Under the pieces are notes generated by a model, which was given only the letters and a program-made list of their open reading frames with translations, searched no databases and was not told the DNA's origin. From Streptomyces sp. TRM68367 (GTDB lineage Bacteria > Actinomycetota > Actinomycetes > Streptomycetales > Streptomycetaceae): a stretch of DNA of 64,000 bases. Position numbers and translations under genes: made by a program. The DNA is taken from positions 36,160 to 100,159 of the forward strand of contig NZ_JACTVI010000025.1 in NCBI RefSeq assembly GCF_014495685.1. Reading direction: 5' to 3'. How positions within the stretch are numbered: position 1 is the first letter of the stretch; each line of letters opens with the position of its first letter. Shown one piece after another: positions 16,535 to 24,430 of the stretch.

Positions 16535-17604
16535 CACAGACACCCACAGCTCACACCCCCGCGCAGGGGCAGGCTCGAGCACAGTTCACCGTCCCCGCCC
16601 AGCACCCCATGGTGACCGTGCTGGGTTCCGGCGACTCCCTCCTGCGCGTGATCGAGAAGGCCTTCCCGGCGGCCGACATCCACGTCCGGGGCAACGAGAT
16701 CAGCGCGGTCGGCGACCCGGCGGAAGTTGCCTTGGTCCAGCGCCTGTTCGACGAGATGATGCTGGTGCTCCGCACCGGGCAGCCGATGACGGAGGACGCA
16801 GTGGAACGCTCGATCGCCATGCTGAGGGCGAGCGAGGACGGGGAGGGCCCGGAGGAGACCCCGGCCCAGGTGCTCACGCAGAACATCCTGTCCTCGCGAG
16901 GCCGCACGATCCGCCCCAAGACCCTCAACCAGAAGCGGTACGTCGACGCGATCGACAAGCACACGATCGTCTTCGGCATCGGCCCCGCCGGCACCGGCAA
17001 GACGTACCTCGCCATGGCGAAGGCAGTGCAGGCCCTGCAGTCCAAGCAGGTCAATCGCATCATCCTGACCCGGCCCGCGGTCGAGGCGGGCGAGCGGCTG
17101 GGATTCCTGCCGGGCACGCTGTACGAGAAGATCGACCCGTATCTGCGGCCCCTCTACGACGCGCTGCACGACATGCTCGACCCGGACTCGATCCCGCGGC
17201 TCATGGCGGCCGGGACGATAGAGGTCGCGCCGCTCGCCTACATGCGTGGCCGGACGCTCAATGACGCCTTCATCATCCTGGACGAGGCACAGAACACCAG
17301 CCCCGAGCAGATGAAGATGTTCCTCACCCGGCTCGGCTTCGACTCGAAGATCGTGATCACGGGTGACGTGACGCAGGTCGACCTCCCGGACGGCACCAAG
17401 TCCGGCCTGCGCCAGGTGCAGGACATCCTGGAGGGCGTGGAGGACGTCCACTTCTCCCGGCTGTCCTCGCACGACGTCGTCCGGCACAAGCTGGTGGGCC
17501 GTATCGTCGACGCGTACGAGAAGTACGACAGCCGCAACGGCACGCAGAACGGCACCCCCAAGGGCGGCCGCGGCAAGGCCGGACACGGGCACAAGGGGAA
17601 GTAG
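16531..17604 (+). CDS. phoH: PhoH-like ATPase
   Basis: A 357-residue cytoplasmic ATPase of the PhoH/YbeZ family, which works with YbeY in rRNA and ribosome quality control. After a KH-like N-terminal part the P-loop domain shows Walker A GPAGTGKT near residue 152, RPAVEAGERLGFLPG, Walker B FIILDEAQNT near residue 250, and ITGDVTQVDLP. The C-terminus is a Gly/Lys/His-rich tail. ATG 16531 fits homologues (MTQTPTAHTPA). The direct partner gene ybeY follows after 12 bp, and corC and a YjbR gene are chained by overlaps, giving one operon. Confidence 0.95.
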   Translation: MTQTPTAHTPAQGQARAQFTVPAQHPMVTVLGSGDSLLRVIEKAFPAADIHVRGNEISAVGDPAEVALVQRLFDEMMLVLRTGQPMTEDAVERSIAMLRASEDGEGPEETPAQVLTQNILSSRGRTIRPKTLNQKRYVDAIDKHTIVFGIGPAGTGKTYLAMAKAVQALQSKQVNRIILTRPAVEAGERLGFLPGTLYEKIDPYLRPLYDALHDMLDPDSIPRLMAAGTIEVAPLAYMRGRTLNDAFIILDEAQNTSPEQMKMFLTRLGFDSKIVITGDVTQVDLPDGTKSGLRQVQDILEGVEDVHFSRLSSHDVVRHKLVGRIVDAYEKYDSRNGTQNGTPKGGRGKAGHGHKGK

Positions 17605-17616
17605 ACCAGCACGACC

Positions 17617-18114
17617 ATGTCGATCGACGTCAACAACGAGTCCGGAACCGAGGTCGACGAGCAGGCGATCCTCGACATCGCCCGCTACGCGCTCGCGCGG
17701 ATGCGCATCCACCCGCTCTCCGAGCTCTCGGTGATCGTCGTGGACGTCGGCGCCATGGAGCAGCTCCACATCCAGTGGATGGACCTGGCGGGGCCCACGG
17801 ACGTCATGTCCTTCCCGATGGACGAGCTCCGTCCGCCGTCGAAGGACGAGGACGAGCCGCCGCAGGGCCTCCTGGGCGACATCGTGCTGTGCCCCGAGGT
17901 CGCCGCCAGGCAGGGCGCCGAGGCGCCGACACAGCACTCCATGGACGAGGAGCTCCAGCTGCTCACCGTCCATGGCGTGCTGCACCTGCTGGGCTACGAC
18001 CACGAGGTACCGGACGAGAAGGCCGAGATGTTCGGCCTGCAGGCCGCCATCGTGGACGGCTGGCGCGCGGAGAAGGGCCTGACCGGCCCGTCCCCTGCGC
18101 CGACCGTGTCATGA
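17617..18114 (+). CDS. ybeY: Endoribonuclease YbeY
   Basis: The 165-residue single-strand-specific endoribonuclease is involved in 16S rRNA 3'-end maturation and 70S ribosome quality control. The zinc-binding signature H3xH5xH is visible as HGVLHLLGYDHEVPDE near residue 125, with the preceding GLLGDIVLCPEVAA and TDVMSFPMDE typical of the family. ATG 17617 follows phoH by 12 bp; the stop overlaps the next start by 4 nt (ATGA). The PhoH-YbeY-CorC order is conserved across bacteria and suggests joint function. Confidence 0.97.
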   Translation: MSIDVNNESGTEVDEQAILDIARYALARMRIHPLSELSVIVVDVGAMEQLHIQWMDLAGPTDVMSFPMDELRPPSKDEDEPPQGLLGDIVLCPEVAARQGAEAPTQHSMDEELQLLTVHGVLHLLGYDHEVPDEKAEMFGLQAAIVDGWRAEKGLTGPSPAPTVS

Positions 18115-19415
18115 GCCTCCCGCTCGTCTCCGGCGCGATCACCCTGGTGGTCGTCGCCTGGCTCGCCGCCTGCGCGGAGGCGGGCCTCGCGCGCGTCTCC
18201 AGCTTCCGCGCCGAGGAGGCCGTACGCTCCGGGCGGCGCGGCAGCGCGAAACTCGCCCAGGTCGCCGCCGACCCGACCCGCTATCTCAACGTGGCGCTGC
18301 TGGTCCGCGTCGCCTGCGAGATGGCCGCCGCCGCGCTGGTCACCTACGCCTGCCTGCGTGAGTTCCCCCGCACCAGCGCGGCCCTGCTGATCGCCATCGC
18401 GGTCATGGTCCTGGTGTCGTACGTCGCCGTCGGGGTCTCCCCGCGCACCATCGGCCGCCAGCACCCGCTCAACACGGCCACGGCGGCGGCGTACGTGCTG
18501 CTGCCGCTGGCGAGGATCATGGGCCCGATCCCGTCGCTGCTGATCCTCATCGGCAACGCCCTCACCCCCGGCAAGGGCTTCCGGCGCGGCCCGTTCGCCT
18601 CCGAGGCGGAGCTGCGTGCGCTGGTCGACCTCGCCGAGAAGGAGTCCCTGATCGAGGACGAGGAGCGCCGCATGGTGCACTCGGTCTTCGAACTGGGCGA
18701 CACGCTCGTGCGGGAGGTCATGGTCCCGCGCACCGACCTGATCGTGATCGAGCGCTACAAGACGATCCGTCAGGCGCTCACCCTCGCCCTGCGCTCGGGC
18801 TTCTCGCGCATCCCGGTCACCGGCGAGAGCGAGGACGACATCGTCGGGATCGTGTACCTGAAGGACCTGGCCCGCAAGACGCACATCAGCCGGGACGCGG
18901 AGAGTGAACTGGTCTCCACGGCCATGCGGCCCGCCGCGTTCGTCCCCGACACCAAGAACGCCGGCGACCTGCTGCGCGAGATGCAGCAGGAGCGCAACCA
19001 CGTCGCGGTCGTCATCGACGAGTACGGCGGCACGGCCGGCATCGTCACCATCGAGGACATCCTGGAGGAGATCGTCGGCGAGATCACCGACGAGTACGAC
19101 CGGGAACTCCCGCCGGTGGAGGCCCTCGACGGCGACCGCCACCGGGTCACCGCCCGCCTCGACATCGGCGACCTCGGCGAGCTGTACGGGCTGGAGGCGT
19201 ACGACGACGAGGACGTGGAGACCGTCGGTGGACTGCTCGCCAAGGCGCTGGGCCGGGTGCCGATCGCCGGGGCGTCGTCCGTGGTGGAGCTGCCCGACGG
19301 GCGCGAGCTGCGGCTGACCGCGGAGGCCGCCGCCGGACGCCGGAACAAGATCGTGACGGTGCTGGTGGAGCCGGTGGGCCCGGCGGAGCCCAAGGAGGAG
19401 GAGAAGCCGGAGTGA
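18111..19415 (+). CDS. CorC/hemolysin family membrane protein with CBS domains
   Basis: A 434-residue CNNM/CorC-type protein implicated in Mg2+ or Co2+ efflux. Three to four N-terminal membrane segments form the DUF21 domain (about residues 1-160), followed by ESLIEDEERRMVHSVFELGD, a pair of CBS domains (MVPRTDLIVIE to VIDEYGGTAGIVTIEDILEE, about 200-325) and the C-terminal CorC_HlyC domain (RLDIGDLGELYGLE). It starts at ATG 18111 within the ybeY stop. The stop overlaps the following GTG. Known relatives sit in the same operon as ybeY in many bacteria. Confidence 0.93.
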   Translation: MSLPLVSGAITLVVVAWLAACAEAGLARVSSFRAEEAVRSGRRGSAKLAQVAADPTRYLNVALLVRVACEMAAAALVTYACLREFPRTSAALLIAIAVMVLVSYVAVGVSPRTIGRQHPLNTATAAAYVLLPLARIMGPIPSLLILIGNALTPGKGFRRGPFASEAELRALVDLAEKESLIEDEERRMVHSVFELGDTLVREVMVPRTDLIVIERYKTIRQALTLALRSGFSRIPVTGESEDDIVGIVYLKDLARKTHISRDAESELVSTAMRPAAFVPDTKNAGDLLREMQQERNHVAVVIDEYGGTAGIVTIEDILEEIVGEITDEYDRELPPVEALDGDRHRVTARLDIGDLGELYGLEAYDDEDVETVGGLLAKALGRVPIAGASSVVELPDGRELRLTAEAAAGRRNKIVTVLVEPVGPAEPKEEEKPE

Positions 19416-19771
19416 CGCCGCAGGAGTTGCGCACGTTCTGCCTGTCCTTCAACGCGGCCGTGGAGGACTTCCCCTTCAACCCGGAGACCTCGGTCTTCAA
19501 GGTCCTGGGCAAGATGTTCGCCCTGACGCACCTCGACGCGCGCCCTCTGACGGTCAACCTCAAGTGCGACCCGGACGACGCGCTGCGGCTCCGCCGGGAG
19601 CACGAGGGGCTGATCGTCCCCGGCTGGCACATGAACAAACGGCACTGGAACACGGTGACCGTGGACGGCGGCCTCCCCGACCGCCTGGTCCGGGAACTCG
19701 TCGAGGACTCGTACGACCTGGTCGTCGCCGGTCTGCCGCGAGCGGAGCGGCTGCGCCTCGACCGGCCCTGA
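19412..19771 (+). CDS. MmcQ/YjbR family protein
   Basis: A 119-residue YjbR/CyaY-like fold protein. Typical features are PEDFPF-like VEDFPFNPETSVFKVLGKMFAL at residues 17-38, LTVNLKCDPDDALRLR, and GWHMNKRHWNTVTVDG near residues 70-85, where family members bind DNA or nucleotides in proposed models. GTG 19412 overlaps the corC stop (GTGA), so it is translationally coupled to the phoH operon. The molecular function is not established. Confidence 0.9.
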   Translation: MTPQELRTFCLSFNAAVEDFPFNPETSVFKVLGKMFALTHLDARPLTVNLKCDPDDALRLRREHEGLIVPGWHMNKRHWNTVTVDGGLPDRLVRELVEDSYDLVVAGLPRAERLRLDRP

Positions 19772-19791
19772 CGCTTACGTATGCTCAGGCC

Positions 19792-20145
19792 ATGACCGAC
19801 ACCAACGCGCTCGACCCCGAGGACCGCAAGATCGTCACCCTGGCCCGTTCCGCGCGGGCCCGCAACGGCGTGCCCGAGGGTGCGGCCGTACGTGACGAGA
19901 CCGGCCGGACGTACGTCGCCGGGACCGTTGCCCTGGACTCCCTGAAGCTCAGCGCTCTGCAGACGGCGGTCGCGATGGCGGTGGCGTCCGGGGCGAAGTC
20001 GCTGGAGGCGGCGGCTGTGGTGACGGAGGAGGAGGCCGCGTCCACGGAGGACCGGGCAGCCGTACGGGACCTGGGCGGGCCCGGGACGCCGGTGCTCGTG
20101 GCGGGGCCGGACGGGACGGTTCGAGTGACGGTGACCGCAGGCTGA
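19792..20145 (+). CDS. Cytidine deaminase-like protein lacking zinc ligands
   Basis: The 117-residue protein aligns by eye with short cytidine deaminases: ARNGVPEGAAVRDETGRTYVAG corresponds to the strand-turn before the active site, and DSLKLSALQTAVAMAVASGA to the helix that normally begins with the catalytic C-A-E motif. Here that position reads S-A-L, and the protein contains no Cys and no His anywhere, so it cannot hold the catalytic zinc. It is probably an inactive, structural or ligand-binding relative. It lies 20 bp after the YjbR gene and is probably the last gene of the phoH operon. Confidence 0.75.
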   Translation: MTDTNALDPEDRKIVTLARSARARNGVPEGAAVRDETGRTYVAGTVALDSLKLSALQTAVAMAVASGAKSLEAAAVVTEEEAASTEDRAAVRDLGGPGTPVLVAGPDGTVRVTVTAG

Positions 20146-20151
20146 TATCGG

Positions 20152-20168
20152 CCGTACCGGCGGTAACA
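20152..20168. promoter_or_regulatory. Palindromic motif, copy 1 (TACCG-G-CGGTA core)
   Basis: The core 20155-20165 is an 11-bp perfect palindrome around one base. A 17-bp string containing it is identical at 25774-25790. This copy lies 7 bp after the cytidine deaminase-like gene and about 140 bp before the secreted-protein gene, a plausible operator position for the latter. Confidence 0.55.
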
Positions 20169-20305
20169 TAGGCCGGTTTTCAACCTTGTCGCATTCCGTC
20201 GCCCGCGTCTCAATGGAACCGGCAGTTCCGACGGACCGTCAGGTCCGGCTTGTCCGCACTCACCTGCCGAGCAGTTCCCCCCACATGGAAAGGGAGCGGA
20301 TCCCC

Positions 20306-20782
20306 ATGAGACACAAGAGAATCGGAACCGGAGCGGCCCTGGTGGCCGCAGGCCTCGCGGCCACCGGGCTGGCCTTCGCGCCCAGCGCCGCTGCCGTCGC
20401 ACCCGGTACGGCGACCATCGACGCCGACTGCGGCAGCTTCGGCGGCGGCGAGGCATCGCTGACGGCCACGCAGAGCGGCACCTCCGCCACCATCACCCTC
20501 AAGTCCTCCGCGGTCACCGCGCCGGTCGCACTCGGTGCCGACTCGATATCCTCGACGCTCAAGCTCGCGAAGGCGGGCGGCGGCAGTGTCGAGTTCACCG
20601 GCAAGGTGAACCCGGCGATGTCCGCCGGTGACCCCGTCCAGGTCGGCCCCCTCCCCGGCACCGTGGCCTCCGGCGACAGCCTGGAGGCGTTCGGCGGCTC
20701 GCTGGAGATGTCCGTCCTCGGCATCACCATCACGTGCACGGCGACCGGGCCGCAGTCGCCGGGCCCGTTCGTGTTCGACTGA
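20306..20782 (+). CDS. Secreted protein of unknown function
   Basis: The 158-residue product has a clear Sec signal peptide: MRHKRIGTGAALVAAGLAATGLAFAPSAAAVA, with cleavage likely after ASAAA-type AAA near residue 30. The mature part is Ser/Thr/Gly-rich, predicted mostly beta (ITLKSSAVTAPVALGADS, GSVEFTGKVNPAMSAGDP), with two Cys (CGSF near 43 and ITCTATG near the end) that could form a disulfide. ATG 20306 follows GGGAG (20292-20296) at about 9 nt; an earlier in-frame ATG at 20285 would add a charged stretch in front of the signal. No family is recognised. Confidence 0.7.
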   Translation: MRHKRIGTGAALVAAGLAATGLAFAPSAAAVAPGTATIDADCGSFGGGEASLTATQSGTSATITLKSSAVTAPVALGADSISSTLKLAKAGGGSVEFTGKVNPAMSAGDPVQVGPLPGTVASGDSLEAFGGSLEMSVLGITITCTATGPQSPGPFVFD

Positions 20783-20813
20783 CGTCCGTCCGGGCGGGCC
20801 GGGTGCCCGGTGC

Positions 20814-21152
20814 TTACAGGGCGTCCGGCCCGCGCTCACCCGTGCGCACCCGTACGACCGTGTCGACGGGCAGCGCCCAGACCTTGCCGTCGCCGATCTT
20901 GCCGGTCTGCGCGGCCTTCACGACCGCGTCGATCACGGCGTCGGCGTCCGCGTCCTCGGCGACGACCTCGATGCGGACCTTGGGCACGAGGTCGACCTGG
21001 TACTCGGCGCCGCGGTACACCTCGGTGTGGCCGCGCTGACGGCCGTACCCGCTGGCCTCGGTCACGGTCAGGCCGTGCACGCCGAGTTCCTGCAGGGCGG
21101 TCTTCACCTCGTCGAGGCGGTACGGCTTGACGATCGCGGTGATGAGCTTCAT
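20814..21152 (-). CDS. glnB/glnK: Nitrogen regulatory protein P-II
   Basis: A 112-residue P-II signal protein that senses ATP/ADP and 2-oxoglutarate. It begins MKLITAIVKPYRLDEVK, the T-loop reads GRQRGHTEVYRGAEYQVD with Tyr51 in the position adenylylated in actinobacteria, and the B-loop TGKIGDGKVWALPVD and the C-terminal VRTGERG are intact. Normally a GlnK gene is followed or preceded by amtB and glnD; here its start overlaps the stop of an amtB remnant (ATGA) and no glnD is present, so this is a partnerless copy. Whether it is the only P-II of the genome cannot be told from the window. Confidence 0.93.
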   Translation of the reverse strand: MKLITAIVKPYRLDEVKTALQELGVHGLTVTEASGYGRQRGHTEVYRGAEYQVDLVPKVRIEVVAEDADADAVIDAVVKAAQTGKIGDGKVWALPVDTVVRVRTGERGPDAL

Positions 21153-21295
21153 GCCTGCGTCTTGACCTTCTGGACGGTGGGGACGGGGGAGGAACTGGCA
21201 TCACCATGGGCAGGTTGTGCGGACGCACGGCGTCCTTCTTGAAACCGAGCCGCGGGCCGAGGACCAGGCGCAACGCGAGGCCGGAGAGGCGCCGG
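21149..21295 (-). pseudogene. amtB: Ammonium transporter AmtB remnant
   Basis: In one minus-strand frame LALRLVLGPRLGFKKDAVRPHNLPMV can be read (about 21275-21205). This is the conserved AmtB loop and helix start that normally continues MLGAGLLWFGWFGFNAGS. Immediately after it homology stops, and a second frame gives a short tail SPVPTVQKVKTQA ending in TGA overlapping the P-II start, as an AmtB C-terminus would. More than 350 residues of the usual protein, including all pore helices, are gone from both sides. The remnant explains the lone P-II gene. Confidence 0.72.
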
Positions 21296-21432
21296 AGGTG
21301 ATCTCGACGGGGAGTCCGCCCGGATGCGTTTCCGTGACGTTTCGTTGCGGGCGGGTTTCCGGAACCTCACGGTGCGGGGCGGGGAGCGGACTTGGTACGG
21401 CCGGGCTCTGGCGATCAGGGAGAATGGGCGGC

Positions 21433-22419
21433 ATGAGCGTTCGTACCCAGTCATCCGAGGAACCGGCCGAGGGCGGGGGCACCTCCCACACCTTTAAGGC
21501 AGTGGGGGAGCACCGGGCCGGTTTCGCCTGCTTTGTCGGGCGGCCCAACGCGGGCAAGTCCACCCTCACGAACGCTCTGGTCGGGCAGAAGGTGGCGATC
21601 ACCTCGAACCGGCCGCAGACGACGCGGCACACCGTGCGCGGGATCGTGCACAGGGAGGACGCGCAGCTGATCCTGGTGGACACACCGGGGCTGCACAAGC
21701 CGCGCACGCTGCTGGGGGAGCGGCTGAACGACGTGGTGCGGACGACGTGGGCCGAGGTCGACGCGATCGGCTTCTGCCTGCCGGCGAACGAGAAGCTGGG
21801 TCCCGGCGACCGGTTCATCGCCAAGGAGCTGGCCGGGATCCGGAAGACCCCGAAGGTCGCGATCGTCACGAAGACCGACCTGGTGGACGCGAAGACCCTG
21901 GCCGAGCAGCTGATCGCGGTCGATCAGCTGGGCGAGGAGCTGGGGATCACCTGGGCGGAGATCGTGCCGGTCTCGGCGGTGGCCGACAAGCAGGTCGATC
22001 TGCTGGCCGACCTCCTCATTCCGCTGCTCCCCGAGGGGCCTGCCCTCTATCCCGAGGGTGACCTGACCGACGAGCCCGAGCAAGTGATGGTCGCCGAGCT
22101 GATCCGCGAGGCGGCGCTGGAGGGTGTGCGGGACGAGCTGCCGCACTCGATCGCCGTGGTCGTGGAGGAGATGCTGCCCCGCGAGGATCGGCCCGCCGAC
22201 AGGCCGCTGCTGGACATCCACGCGAATCTGTTCATCGAGCGGACCAGCCAGAAGGGGATCGTCATCGGGCCGAAGGGGCGGCGGTTGAAGGAGGTCGGCA
22301 TCAAGTCGCGGAAGCAGATCGAGGCGTTGCTGGGGACGCCGGTGTTCTTGGATCTGCACGTGAAGGTGGCCAAGGACTGGCAGCGGGATCCGAAGCAGCT
22401 CCGTCGGCTGGGGTTCTGA
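21433..22419 (+). CDS. era: GTPase Era
   Basis: Era is an essential GTPase that binds the 3' end of 16S rRNA during 30S assembly. The 328-residue protein has G1 GRPNAGKS near residue 37, the switch region with TTRHTVRG, G3 DTPGLHKP, G4 TKTD, and a C-terminal KH domain with IVIGPKGRRLKEVG. An N-terminal extension of about 25 polar residues precedes the G domain, as in other Streptomyces. ATG 21433 is preceded by GGCGG only, a weak site. It shares its upstream region with the amtB remnant on the other strand. Confidence 0.96.
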   Translation: MSVRTQSSEEPAEGGGTSHTFKAVGEHRAGFACFVGRPNAGKSTLTNALVGQKVAITSNRPQTTRHTVRGIVHREDAQLILVDTPGLHKPRTLLGERLNDVVRTTWAEVDAIGFCLPANEKLGPGDRFIAKELAGIRKTPKVAIVTKTDLVDAKTLAEQLIAVDQLGEELGITWAEIVPVSAVADKQVDLLADLLIPLLPEGPALYPEGDLTDEPEQVMVAELIREAALEGVRDELPHSIAVVVEEMLPREDRPADRPLLDIHANLFIERTSQKGIVIGPKGRRLKEVGIKSRKQIEALLGTPVFLDLHVKVAKDWQRDPKQLRRLGF

Positions 22420-22469
22420 TTTTTGCCCACCCGCCCACCCGACTCGGTCGGCCAAGGAGTGACCGCCCC

Positions 22470-22484
22470 GGGGGCTTCGCCCCC
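22470..22484 (+). terminator. Probable era terminator hairpin
   Basis: GGGGGC-TTC-GCCCCC forms a compact 6-bp stem 50 bp after the era stop, without a T-run, as is usual in Streptomyces. It is flanked by two imperfect copies of a roughly 25-bp direct repeat (CGACTCGGTCGGCCAAGGAG-like at about 22440 and CGAATCAGTCGGCCAAGAAG-like at about 22513). Confidence 0.55.
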
Positions 22485-22551
22485 TGCACCCAGGAGTTTG
22501 TTCACCCACACAGCCGAATCAGTCGGCCAAGAAGTGACCCAGCCCGGGTGG

Positions 22552-23400
22552 TCAGGGTGCCGTAGGTGTCATGTCCTGGGTGCCTATCACCCGTAGGAGC
22601 TGCAGGCGGTCGTGGGACTCCGTGGCGTGGCGGGCCGTGTGGATGATCAGGAGTTGGTGGTGCTCGTGGCTGAGGAGCACCTCGCAGTCCAGTTCCAGGA
22701 GGCCGACCACGGGGTGCTGGAAGCGTTTCGTGGCCCGGTGGCGCAGGGACACGGCGTGTTCCTCCCACAGGCGGGCGAACTCCTCGCTGGACGCGCGGAG
22801 TTCGGCGACCAGCGCGGCCGGTTCCGGGTCGTCGGGGCGGGCCGCGGCCACCGCGCGCAGGCTCGCCACGTGGGAGCGGGCGTGTTCCGGCAGGTCCTCG
22901 GGCGGGAGCAGGGCGCGGGCGGCCGGGTCCAGGAAGAACCGGCGGATCAGGTTGCGCTCGCGCGGCGGGCGGGACAGCGCGTCGCCGACCAGGGCCCTGG
23001 ACATCGCGTTCTGCGCCAGGACCTCCCCGCAGTCGGTCATCACCTGGCCCGGTGTGTCGTCCAGGCGGTCCAGGATCAGCAGCAGACCGGGGCGGACGTG
23101 CGTCGACGCCGCCTCCCGACGCGGGGGTTCCTCGCCGGTCAGGTGGAACAGGTGGTCGCGTTCGTCGTCGGTGAGGTGCAGGCCGCGGGCCAGGGCCGTC
23201 AGCATCTGCCGGGACGGGCGCGGGCCGCGGGACTGCTCCAGGCGCGTGTAGTAGTCGACCGACATGCCGGCCAGCTGTGCCACCTCCTCCCGGCGCAGGC
23301 CCGGCGTGCGGCGGCGGGCACCGGCCGCCAGGCCCACGGCGGACGGCTCCAGACGGGCGCGGCTGCGGCGCAGGAAGTCGGCGAGTTCGGCTCGGTTCAC
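22552..23400 (-). CDS. XRE-family (MmyB-like) transcriptional regulator
   Basis: A 282-residue regulator with an N-terminal helix-turn-helix and the MmyB-type PAS-like ligand-binding domain. Family marks are FLRRSRARLEPSAVGL, RRRTPGLRREEVAQLAGMSV with the HTH (about residues 30-50), YYTRLEQSRGPRPS, and the C-terminal KRFQHPVVGLLELDCEVLL. It is divergent from the epimerase gene starting 123 bp away, the usual pattern of these regulators, which typically control the adjacent oxidoreductase. Another member with the same architecture is at 62170. Confidence 0.9.
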   Translation of the reverse strand: MNRAELADFLRRSRARLEPSAVGLAAGARRRTPGLRREEVAQLAGMSVDYYTRLEQSRGPRPSRQMLTALARGLHLTDDERDHLFHLTGEEPPRREAASTHVRPGLLLILDRLDDTPGQVMTDCGEVLAQNAMSRALVGDALSRPPRERNLIRRFFLDPAARALLPPEDLPEHARSHVASLRAVAAARPDDPEPAALVAELRASSEEFARLWEEHAVSLRHRATKRFQHPVVGLLELDCEVLLSHEHHQLLIIHTARHATESHDRLQLLRVIGTQDMTPTAP

Positions 23401-23523
23401 CCCTCAAGACTGCGGCAGCCCGCCCGGCTTATCCAGGGACTGCCGATCCCCCGATCGGGAGGTCTCTCCCGCCGTCGCCGCCGGCGCCGGAGGGTCGGAG
23501 CACCGAACGAGAGGAGCACAGTC

Positions 23524-24378
23524 ATGCTGACCCTGGTCACCGGTGCCACCGGACGCGTGGGGCAAGGTTTCGCTCCCCGGCTGCTCGCCCAGGCCCGGCC
23601 CGACGAGCATGTACGGGTCCTGGTGCGCGACGAGGCACGCGGCGCCGCCTTCGCCGAGCGCGGCGCCGAGGTCGTCGTCGGCGACCTGCGCGACACCGAC
23701 GTCCTCGGCAAGGCGCTCGCGGGAGCGGACGCCGTGGTCAATATCGCCGCCGCCTTCCGCTACGTACCGGACGAGGAGGCGTGGGCGGTCAACCGGGACG
23801 CCGCCCTGGAGCTGGGGCGGGCGGCCGTGGCCTCCGGGGTGCGGCGGTTCGTGCAGGTCAGTACCGGGCTGGTGTACGGCAAGGGGCGCGGCCGGCCGCT
23901 CACCGAGGACGACCCGACCGTGCCCGGCGGCACCATGTGGGGCGCCTACCCGGAGTCCAAGGCGGCCGCCGAGCAGGGGCTGCTCGCGCTCGACGGTCTC
24001 GGCGTGCGGATCGGCCGTCTCGGCTTCGTCTACGGCGAGGGCGACCCGCACCTGGCGGAGTCCCTGCGCTGGGCCGGCCAGTGGGCGGCGACCCAGCGCC
24101 TGCACATGGTCCACGTGGCCGACGTCGCCCAGGGGCTGATGCGGCTGCTGTACGCCCCGGGCATCGACGGCCGGAGCTACAACATCCTCGACGACGCCCC
24201 GGTCACCGCCGTGGACCTGCACCAGCTCAACGGCGCCGCGATCCCCTCCGAGCTGCACACCAACGCCGACCCCGACCCCTGGCTCGCCATCTGCTCCACC
24301 GACCGCATCCGCCGCGAGCTGGGCTACCGGCCGCTGTATCCGACGGTGTGGGCCGCCCGGGACGCCGGAGCGCTGTAG
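23524..24378 (+). CDS. NAD(P)-dependent epimerase/dehydratase family oxidoreductase
   Basis: A 284-residue atypical/extended SDR. The Rossmann motif GATGRVGQG is at residues 7-15, the cofactor-region VVVGDLRD near 57, and catalytic Ser/Tyr/Lys appear as QVSTGLVYG and YPESKAAAE (YxxxK near residue 143). The rest resembles UDP-glucose 4-epimerase-like proteins, with the substrate unknown. ATG 23524 follows GAGAGGAG about 6 nt upstream. The divergent XRE regulator probably controls it. Confidence 0.88.
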   Translation: MLTLVTGATGRVGQGFAPRLLAQARPDEHVRVLVRDEARGAAFAERGAEVVVGDLRDTDVLGKALAGADAVVNIAAAFRYVPDEEAWAVNRDAALELGRAAVASGVRRFVQVSTGLVYGKGRGRPLTEDDPTVPGGTMWGAYPESKAAAEQGLLALDGLGVRIGRLGFVYGEGDPHLAESLRWAGQWAATQRLHMVHVADVAQGLMRLLYAPGIDGRSYNILDDAPVTAVDLHQLNGAAIPSELHTNADPDPWLAICSTDRIRRELGYRPLYPTVWAARDAGAL

Positions 24379-24407
24379 GGGGCCTTATAGGTCTCTTCCA
24401 GCCCCCT
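24377..24407. terminator. Possible bidirectional terminator
   Basis: AGGGGGC (24377-24383) can pair with GCCCCCT (24401-24407) across a 17-nt loop. The hairpin lies between the convergent epimerase and beta-glucosidase genes, overlapping the epimerase stop. There is no T-run; the loop is large, so confidence is limited. Confidence 0.4.
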
Positions 24408-24430
24408 CAGGCCTCCTCCAGGCCACATCT

